Shown here: positions 30,771 through 36,515 of the stretch, in pieces
Position numbering within the stretch: position 1 is the first letter of the stretch
Layout of the letters: each line of letters opens with the position of its first letter
Assembly: GCA_005879255.1 (NCBI GenBank)
Contig: VBKY01000095.1
Span: forward strand, 1-36,515
DNA from: Deltaproteobacteria bacterium
Lineage (GTDB): Bacteria > Desulfobacterota_B > Binatia > UBA9968
Direction of reading: 5' to 3'
Length of the DNA stretch: 36,515 bases
The notes under the pieces: model-generated
What the model saw: the letters and a program-made list of their open reading frames with translations, nothing else
What the model was told of the DNA's origin: nothing
Database searches by the model: none
Made by a program: the position numbers and the translations under genes

Positions 30771-32426
30771 TTATAAGGCTGCGGCAGTCGCGTCATGTCG
30801 GCCAGGGAAATCGTCGATGACGATCATCCGGCCATTTTGACCGGCAATGAATTGCGCTTTTGCCAGCACGCGGAAAAACAGCTCGGCGGCGAATTTGCGA
30901 TTCTCCACGAGATCTCGTTTCGTCCAAAAGTATAAACGTCCTGTCGTTAAGAGCTGCTTTAGCAAATGCAAGCCAATCGCTGTTTTGGAGTTTTCGGCGA
31001 ATTCGTCAACAAGAGTCATCAGGCTCGTCGCTAAACAAACCGGTAGCCCTTTGAGAAAGTTAATGATGCGCGTCGTCACCAAAAGAGTGTAGATCTCGTC
31101 GCGGCTAAAATTTTTCGTTTCAATCGCCAGCGCCGTCAAACGGGCCTTCACATAATCTTCCTCTGTCAGAGTCAATCCGTGCGCGATGGGCGAATTTGGG
31201 ATTCGATAGAACGGGGATGCGCCGAGCAGCACGGGAAGGCGCGCGTTGAAAGCCATCGTCTGGATCATGCTTTCCAAACTTTCATTGGGAAGGCCAAGAA
31301 TTTGATACGAGACCATCTTGAAGCCGAGTGCGTGGGCTTTGTTAACGACCTTCACGTAGGCGTCGAGCGTGTGCGGACGTTTTGTGGTTTCACGAACGGT
31401 CTTGTCGGAGCTGACGAGCGCGAGGTTGAGCTGTGAGAAACCGGCTTCGAACATCAGCTCGAGCAATTCATCGTCGAGACTTAAATAACTGATGCCGTTC
31501 ATCGCGACATATTCCATCTCGCGATTGGGAAAGCGCGCGATCAGACGGCGACACAGTTCCTTGAACGTGTTCTTGTAGTAAGTCAGGTTGTCATCTTCGA
31601 AGTCGATGATGCGGTAGCCTTGTCGATAACGTAATTCGATTTCTTCGAGAACGTTTTCCAAAGAGCGGCGGCGATAGTTTGTTCCAAAGGTTGTGTGCAC
31701 GGAGCAGAATGAGCACTTGTGCGGGCAGCTGCGAGACGTGATCATGAAAGTCATCGGTTTGCCGGCGAGTGTATAGGTCGATGGCGCGAAATCGCTCAGA
31801 TCGGGAACCGGCAGATCGTCGATCGGGAAGTTGTCGGCCATCTGATTCAACGTGATTTTGCTATCGCGCTTGTAGGCTAAATTCGGAACCTCTTCGAGAG
31901 ATCTCTGATTTAGCAGATGACGCAAGAATTCGACGAACCCCTTCTCGCCTTCGCCGCGGATGACGAAATCCACGTGTGGCGACGCAAGCAGCGACTCCGG
32001 CGCCGCTGAAGCATGCGAGCCGCCCATGACGACAACCGCAGCGGTCCGGTGTTTCACACGCGCGGCGATTTCGAGGGCTTCGCGGTAGTAAGGTGTGAAG
32101 AGCGAAGAGATACCCACGACGTCGGGTTTTAGATCGGCGATTTCGGCTTCGATCTCGTCGAATGATTTACCGAAGTGATAGAACTGATGGAAGGTCGAGA
32201 AGGGCGACTTGTCGGCGGCAGAATAGTAGTCGGTTAAGTAACGAAGCTCTTCGGGAATGGCTATGGTCCTACGCCCACAGCCGTGGTGGTAGTCTTTGAT
32301 GATGATATCGATATCGGGAAGATATTTTCTCACCGCGGCTTTGAGATAAGCGAGGCCGATGGGCTGCAGGCGGACATCGGTATCGTAGAAATCCCGAACG
32401 GGTGGCTGGATAAGAAGAACTTTCAT
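30771..32426 (-). CDS. B12-binding domain radical SAM protein
   Basis: A 551-aa cytoplasmic enzyme with an N-terminal Rossmann-like cobalamin-binding domain (1 to about 180; LLIQPP, VGISSLF, VVVMGGSHAS) and a radical SAM domain with the cluster motif C234-P-H-K-C238-S-F-C241. After the barrel comes a roughly 200-residue C-terminal domain without a clear assignment. The DxHxxG that binds B12 base-off in some relatives is absent. Members methylate unreactive carbons or rearrange cofactors and lipids; the exact reaction is unknown. Start ATG 32424-32426 with GAAAGG upstream. It stands alone on the minus strand. Confidence 0.9.
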   Translation of the reverse strand: MKVLLIQPPVRDFYDTDVRLQPIGLAYLKAAVRKYLPDIDIIIKDYHHGCGRRTIAIPEELRYLTDYYSAADKSPFSTFHQFYHFGKSFDEIEAEIADLKPDVVGISSLFTPYYREALEIAARVKHRTAAVVVMGGSHASAAPESLLASPHVDFVIRGEGEKGFVEFLRHLLNQRSLEEVPNLAYKRDSKITLNQMADNFPIDDLPVPDLSDFAPSTYTLAGKPMTFMITSRSCPHKCSFCSVHTTFGTNYRRRSLENVLEEIELRYRQGYRIIDFEDDNLTYYKNTFKELCRRLIARFPNREMEYVAMNGISYLSLDDELLELMFEAGFSQLNLALVSSDKTVRETTKRPHTLDAYVKVVNKAHALGFKMVSYQILGLPNESLESMIQTMAFNARLPVLLGASPFYRIPNSPIAHGLTLTEEDYVKARLTALAIETKNFSRDEIYTLLVTTRIINFLKGLPVCLATSLMTLVDEFAENSKTAIGLHLLKQLLTTGRLYFWTKRDLVENRKFAAELFFRVLAKAQFIAGQNGRMIVIDDFPGRHDATAAAL

Positions 32427-32630
32427 CGACCTTTCGAGCTGTATATCCGATTCTATGGCCCGAGGAAACTTGAACCTGTCATAAACAAGCCGCCATTAAA
32501 ACGGGCGGGCGGAAGAATTTCCCGACTCGGGCTTCACCTTCCTTTCTTTTAGTTCTTGCCCGCATATTGCTAGATCGCGTAGAATTCGCGGAAAATCAAA
32601 TCACTGCAAGCGGCTACGAATAGCAACAAC
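32427..32630. other. Spacer between radical SAM gene and restriction-modification remnant
   Basis: 204 bp with no recognisable gene, RNA or heptamer array. It must hold the radical SAM gene's promoter. A stop (TAG 32580-32582) in frame with the HsdM remnant closes the possible coding frame on the left. Confidence 0.4.
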
Positions 32631-32909
32631 AATAAATCTCTGGAAGCTTGGATCTGGGATGCGGCGTGTTCGATCCGCGGCGCGGAGGATGCACCGAAGT
32701 ATAAGGAATTCATCCTTCCATTAATTTTTGCGAAGCGACTCTGCGACGTTTTTGATGACGAGCTAGATCGTATCGCGAAGGAGGTTGGCTCTCGGACCAA
32801 GGCGTTCAAACTGGTGAAGCACGCTGGTCCGCTTCTTCCTGCCCGGCGCAGCTTTAGTCTTCAGACCCCGACCTGCCAGAGGTGGAGGCTGTCGGTGACG
32901 CTGTGGTAA
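32631..32909 (+). pseudogene. hsdM: N-terminal remnant of type I restriction-modification methylase HsdM
   Basis: The plus-strand frame reads NNNKSLEAWIWDAACSIRGA, EDAPKYKEFILPLIFAKRLC and DVFDDELDRIAKEVGSRTKA, the well-conserved opening of HsdM-type N6-adenine methylases. It has no ATG or GTG in frame. After about residue 60 the match hops between frames (LVRFFLP and DPDLPE occur in the other two), then stops at 32907. The SAM-binding and NPPF catalytic regions are gone. This is a decayed fragment, not a gene. Confidence 0.8.
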
Positions 32910-32928
32910 ACTGTACATAAAGCTGGCG

Positions 32929-33426
32929 ATGAAACGCACCTTGCAGGTTTTGAACGAACTGGAACTCGGCGGCGTGATTGACCGTTACGCGATCGGCGGC
33001 GCGATGGGCGCGACCTTTTACGTCGAACCGCTGCTCACGTTCGACCTGGACGTGTTCGTGGTCCTGCCGCAGAGTGCTGCCGGCTTACTCTCGCTGGCTC
33101 CGCTTTATGAAGCGCTACTGGCGCGGGGTTACATTGAGGAAGGCGAGTGCGTGCTCATCGAGGGCGTGCCGGTCCAGTTTCTTCCTGCTTACAACGCACT
33201 GCTGGAAGAGGCATTGAGGGAAGCCCGAGAGACGTTATATGAGGAAGTACCTACGCGAGTGGTTCGGGCAGAACATCTTATCGTCGTCTGTTTGCAAACC
33301 GGTCGGGACAAAGACCGGGAACGAGTGCGCATCTTTCGCGAGCAGGCGGAACTGGATATGAATTATCTGGCTGGCGTGCTCCAGCGCCACGGTCTCGAAG
33401 GGAAATGGAAGCAATGGACACCCTGA
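32929..33426 (+). CDS. Nucleotidyltransferase-like protein of a two-gene module
   Basis: A 165-aa protein with a minimal nucleotidyltransferase signature: IGGAMGATFY (GG at 23-24) and, 15 residues on, TFDLDVFV (D39-x-D41), as in AbiEii/MNT-like enzymes. The third carboxylate is not clear. It overlaps the next small gene by 22 bp. Such pairs lie next to type I restriction genes in other genomes (from memory), consistent with the HsdM and HsdR remnants on either side. Role unproven; a toxin-antitoxin or modification function is possible. Confidence 0.75.
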   Translation: MKRTLQVLNELELGGVIDRYAIGGAMGATFYVEPLLTFDLDVFVVLPQSAAGLLSLAPLYEALLARGYIEEGECVLIEGVPVQFLPAYNALLEEALREARETLYEEVPTRVVRAEHLIVVCLQTGRDKDRERVRIFREQAELDMNYLAGVLQRHGLEGKWKQWTP

Positions 33427-33602
33427 AACCGGAAATCGCCCGGCTTTTCGCCGCGAAGGAAGCGCGCCGCCACAAGCTGGCGGCGCTGCCTTTCCCGGAC
33501 AAGGTGCGAGCTGTGGTGTGCCTCCAGGAAATGGCCGCTCCGGTATTGCGCGCGCGAGGTATAAAAGTGCGCGTATGGAATCTCGACGACCGCGTCGCGT
33601 AA
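33405..33602 (+). CDS. Small conserved protein partnered with the nucleotidyltransferase
   Basis: A 65-aa basic protein (MDTLKPEIARLFAAKEARRH, then KLAALPFPDKVRAVVCLQEM), probably two helices and a short C-terminal strand. It starts inside the nucleotidyltransferase gene; ATG 33405 or the in-frame ATG 33414 are both possible. I recall this sequence type following such nucleotidyltransferases, but know of no tested function. A partner or antitoxin role is inference from the overlap. Confidence 0.7.
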   Translation: MEAMDTLKPEIARLFAAKEARRHKLAALPFPDKVRAVVCLQEMAAPVLRARGIKVRVWNLDDRVA

Positions 33603-33605
33603 TTC

Positions 33606-33833
33606 ATGCCCTTACCCGGGGAACACAAAACCGTCCAGGCCCGTATCCTTGCCTACGCCCAAGAGATTGGTTGGGGTTACGTCTCGCGGGCCGATGCTGA
33701 AGCCCGACGTGGCTTCGATCCCGACGGTGCCACTCCCGAGGACCGCGCTCGATTGGCATCTCTGTATTTCGACGATCTGCTCCATGCCCAAACAAGAACG
33801 CGCAGAATGAAAGTCCGGAACAATGGCCAATAG
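33606..33833 (+). pseudogene. hsdR: N-terminal remnant of type I restriction endonuclease HsdR
   Basis: 75 codons beginning MPLPGEHKTVQARILAYAQE, then IGWGYVSRADAEARRGFD and ASLYFDDLLHAQ, the recognisable start of an HsdR subfamily that is normally around 1000 residues. After about residue 62 the similarity ends (TRTRRMKVRNNGQ) and the frame stops. The nuclease motif and helicase motor are missing. The start codon is 3 bp after the small gene's stop, as in an intact operon. It overlaps the start of the SWIM gene by 11 bp. Confidence 0.75.
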
Positions 33834-35598
33834 AGATCATCACATGAAAACATCTTCGCCTTTTGCGCCGTTCGTTGAACCGCGCAATCTCCGCCGCATG
33901 GCAGGCGGAGTTTCGTTCGAACGCGGCGAGGACTATTTCCTCAATGGACAGGTCAAGGCTTTAGCCGAACACGAGGGAACGATCACGGCAAAGGTGCAAG
34001 GCACTCGCCCGTATCGGGTCAAGTTTTGGATTGATGAGGAGGACGACCTGGAATACTCGTGTACTTGCCCGGTGGGTGCAGATGGTGAATTCTGCAAACA
34101 TTGTGTGGCCGTGGGACTCGCATGGCTCGAAGTTGGACAGTCGAAGTCTCCGGGACAAGGTAAGGCGCAGCAGGGTGTAACAATGGACGATGTTCGCGCC
34201 TATCTCCTAGGACTAGACAAGAACGCGTTGGTGAAGATGGTCGTAGACCGCGCGATGGAGGACGACCACCTGCGCCAGAGCCTATTCATCAAGGCGGCAA
34301 AGAAAGGCGCCAAGAAACTCGACCTCGCCACCTATCGACGTGCCATCGATGACGCCGTGGAACCGGACGGATTCGTTGACTACCGAAGCGCCTATGACTA
34401 TGCGCATGGGATCGAAGAGGCGATCGATTCCGTGGAGGAGTTGCTGAAAGAAGGACATCCCGTGGAGGTCATCGAGCTTGCGGAACACGCTCTCAAAGCG
34501 GTCGAAGAGGCCATGGGATCGGTCGACGACTCGGACGGGTACATGGGCGGCATTCTCCAGCGGCTCCAGGATCTTCATCACAAGGCGTGCAGGAAGGGCA
34601 AACCCGATCCGGAAGCGCTGGCCCGGCGACTCTTCGAATGGGAGCTGCGCACAGACTACGACACGTTCTACGGTGCTGCGGCAACCTATGCGGATCTCCT
34701 CGGGAAAAAGGGGGTGGCTGTTTATCAGCAGTTGGCGGATGCGGAATGGACCAAGGTGCCGGCGATCGGCCCCGGCCGCGATGACCCCGAGAAGTACGGG
34801 AAGCGATTTCGGATTACGCATATTATGGAGACGCTTGCCCGCCAGACGGGAGATGTAGAGGCGATCGTTGCTGTAAAGAAACGTGATCTTTCTTTCGCTT
34901 ACCACTATCTCCAGATCGCCGAAACTTATAAGACCGCCCGGCAGCATGACTTAGCGCTGGAGTGGGCGGAGCGCGGTATTAAGACCTTTCCGGAACGAAC
35001 CGACTCGCGGCTGCGCGAGTTCCTCGCTGAGGAATATCACCGCCGCAAACGTCACGACGATGCGATGGCTCTGATTTGGGCGGAGTTCACGGAATCTCCG
35101 AGTCTGGAGCAATATAAGAAATTGAAAGGTCATGCCGAACAGGTTGGGCAGTGGAAGTCATGGCGGGAGAAGGCGATCGACGATTTGCGTCGCGAGATCG
35201 CCAGGGCGAAAAACGAACGTCAAAGAAATCGATGGCCGTACTATCACAAGGCGGATCATTCGGAACTCGTCCGGATATTCCTTTGGGAGAAAGATGTAGA
35301 AGGCGCTTGGCGTGAGGCCCAAGAGGGTGGCTGCTCGAATGATTTATGGCTGGATCTCGCTGCGAAACGGGAGAAAGAGCATCCTGAAGATGCGCTGCCG
35401 ATTTACCAGGGTCAAATCGATCCCACGCTCGATCGAAAAAACAACGAAGCGTACCGGGAAGCTATCGGGCTACTGCGAAAAGTGCGCGAGTTGATGGTTC
35501 GGCTCGGACGGGATAATGAGTTCACAAATAGCCTCGATAAAGTTCGTGCGTCGCATAAGCCCAAGCGGAATTTTATGAAGTTGCTTGAAAGATTGTAG
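33823..35598 (+). CDS. SWIM zinc-finger domain protein
   Basis: A 591-aa cytoplasmic protein. The N-terminal part ends in a SWIM zinc finger: C80-T-C82 ... C91-K-H93 (YSCTCPV...FCKHCVAVGLAW). The rest is helical, with TPR-like stretches (AETYKTARQHDLALEWAERG; EYHRRKRHDDAMALIWAEF). SWIM proteins are thought to bind DNA or proteins; this long bacterial type is of unknown role. Start: ATG 33823 or ATG 33844, neither with a strong ribosome binding site. It lies right at the break point of the restriction locus. Confidence 0.88.
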   Translation: MANRDHHMKTSSPFAPFVEPRNLRRMAGGVSFERGEDYFLNGQVKALAEHEGTITAKVQGTRPYRVKFWIDEEDDLEYSCTCPVGADGEFCKHCVAVGLAWLEVGQSKSPGQGKAQQGVTMDDVRAYLLGLDKNALVKMVVDRAMEDDHLRQSLFIKAAKKGAKKLDLATYRRAIDDAVEPDGFVDYRSAYDYAHGIEEAIDSVEELLKEGHPVEVIELAEHALKAVEEAMGSVDDSDGYMGGILQRLQDLHHKACRKGKPDPEALARRLFEWELRTDYDTFYGAAATYADLLGKKGVAVYQQLADAEWTKVPAIGPGRDDPEKYGKRFRITHIMETLARQTGDVEAIVAVKKRDLSFAYHYLQIAETYKTARQHDLALEWAERGIKTFPERTDSRLREFLAEEYHRRKRHDDAMALIWAEFTESPSLEQYKKLKGHAEQVGQWKSWREKAIDDLRREIARAKNERQRNRWPYYHKADHSELVRIFLWEKDVEGAWREAQEGGCSNDLWLDLAAKREKEHPEDALPIYQGQIDPTLDRKNNEAYREAIGLLRKVRELMVRLGRDNEFTNSLDKVRASHKPKRNFMKLLERL

Positions 35599-35683
35599 GA
35601 ACGGCCTCCCGAGCTAAATTAGCTATCCATTAAGCCGAAATGAAGTGAAAATCCGAAGCGACATCAATTAAGGGAGTCAATTC

Positions 35684-36515
35684 GTGAAGATCGACCAAAT
35701 CGAAACCACCGTGCTCGAAATGCCCTATACCAAGCCGCTGGTGACCGCGACCAATAATTTCACCGTCGCGCGTGGTTTGTTGGTCAAAGTTGTCAGCAAC
35801 GGGGGAACGGAGGGGTACGGCTATGCCGATCTCTTCCCACGCACGGGCGAGACGCCGGATACTGCGCAGCATGTTATCGAATCCGTGCTCAAACCGAAGG
35901 TCATCGGCAAGGAACTGGAGGATCTCGCGCGCATCAGAGCCGACGTCGATCATGCGCTAACCGGCAACCCGCGGGCCAAAGCAGCCCTGGAGATGGCTTT
36001 ATGCGACGCTCTGGCGCGTAGTTATCACATTCCACTCTACGTCATGCTCGGCGGCCGATACCGCAGTGAGATCCAAGTCATCAAAATGGTAAGTGTCGGC
36101 GCGCCCGACGCAATGGCCGAGGAGGCGAAGCAGCTGGTGCGCGACGGATTGGCGTTAAAGCTAAAGGTCGGCGGAAAAATCGAGCAGGATCTCCCTCGTG
36201 TCGCAGCGGTGCGGAAAGCGGTCGGCGACGATGTCTTTATCAAGGTCGACGCCAACGAATCCTACGACGCGAAGACCGCCATTCGTTTGGCCAAGGGTCT
36301 AGCCGATCATGGTGTGGAAATTTTCGAGCAGCCGGTGCCGCGCGATCAATTCGACGCGTTGTGGGAAGTCAAAAAGCATTCGCCGATCAAGATCGAAGCG
36401 GACCAGTCGGTGCGCAATGCGGCGGAGGCGCAATTGGTGATCAAAAATCGCATGGTCGACTCGATCAACACGGGGATTCCGAAAGTCGGCAGCATCGGCG
36501 AAGTGCGGCGGATTG
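35684..36515 (+). CDS. Mandelate racemase/muconate-lactonizing enzyme family protein (partial)
   Basis: Enolase-superfamily enzyme, cut off by the window end after 277 codons. Start GTG 35684-35686 with AAGGGAG eight bases upstream. The capping domain (KIDQIETTVLEMPYTKPL) is followed by the barrel with K159-x-K161 (LKLKVGG) and metal ligands D189 (KVDANESY), E215 (IFEQPVP) and D240 (IEADQSV). This arrangement fits the MLE subgroup (muconate cycloisomerase, dipeptide epimerase, OSBS). Substrate unknown. The C-terminal catalytic residues lie beyond the window. Confidence 0.9.
   Translation, partial: MKIDQIETTVLEMPYTKPLVTATNNFTVARGLLVKVVSNGGTEGYGYADLFPRTGETPDTAQHVIESVLKPKVIGKELEDLARIRADVDHALTGNPRAKAALEMALCDALARSYHIPLYVMLGGRYRSEIQVIKMVSVGAPDAMAEEAKQLVRDGLALKLKVGGKIEQDLPRVAAVRKAVGDDVFIKVDANESYDAKTAIRLAKGLADHGVEIFEQPVPRDQFDALWEVKKHSPIKIEADQSVRNAAEAQLVIKNRMVDSINTGIPKVGSIGEVRRI

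Noticed and set aside
32570..32809. 79-codon minus-strand frame
   Set aside because: It is the reverse shadow of the HsdM remnant, which has clear family similarity on the plus strand.

Overview
The window is a chromosomal stretch of a free-living, moderately GC-rich Gram-negative-type bacterium. Evidence for this is the many exported solute receptors, a type IV pilin with a prepilin cleavage site, and Liv and Fbp-type ABC importers. The mix (many orphan TctC/Bug-like and PF04392-like receptors, amidohydrolase-2 enzymes, a UGSC-type selenoprotein) resembles uncultured Binatota/Desulfobacterota-like, Tectomicrobia or Rokubacteria genomes. That placement is from memory and is low confidence. 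There is no rRNA, tRNA, CRISPR array or phage.

Layout, left half (mostly minus strand): a branched-chain-type importer operon read right to left as MetE-like enzyme, two duplicated periplasmic receptors of equal length, LivG, LivF, LivH, LivM (4-7145). Next come a TctC-like receptor and three tandem PF04392-type receptors (7235-11609). Then a likely redox operon: a selenocysteine-containing UGSC-type protein, a TctC-like receptor and a thioredoxin-reductase-like flavoprotein (11798-15688). A lone type IV pilin follows (16039-16425).

Right half: a plus-strand catabolic-looking series (16684-26898) of TctC-like receptor, NMT1-like receptor, SDR, two amidohydrolase-2 paralogues, a carboxylysine-type amidohydrolase, a frameshifted TctC-like receptor, a dienelactone-hydrolase-like enzyme, an NMT1-like receptor and a small Lrp/AsnC ligand-binding domain. 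Facing it is a minus-strand Fbp-type ABC importer (26908-30701) and a B12-binding radical SAM protein. From 32.6 to 33.8 kb lies the wreck of a type I restriction-modification locus: an HsdM N-terminal remnant, an intact nucleotidyltransferase/small-protein pair, and an HsdR N-terminal remnant. A SWIM zinc-finger protein and a partial enolase-superfamily enzyme end the window.

Two observations stand out. First, the 14027-15688 gene reads through an in-frame TGA in a U-x-x-C motif. An 11-pair hairpin with a GGUC loop and a bulged U follows immediately, as a bacterial SECIS would, and the gene sits with a reductase lacking the usual NADPH-phosphate arginines. Second, most spacers hold arrays of contiguous 7-nt units (in some spacers 9-nt). 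The word differs between spacers but the period is kept, often with a reverse-complement second arm. Several of these arrays run into the upstream gene and carry its stop codon. This looks like a heptamer-based short tandem repeat system, loosely like cyanobacterial STRRs.
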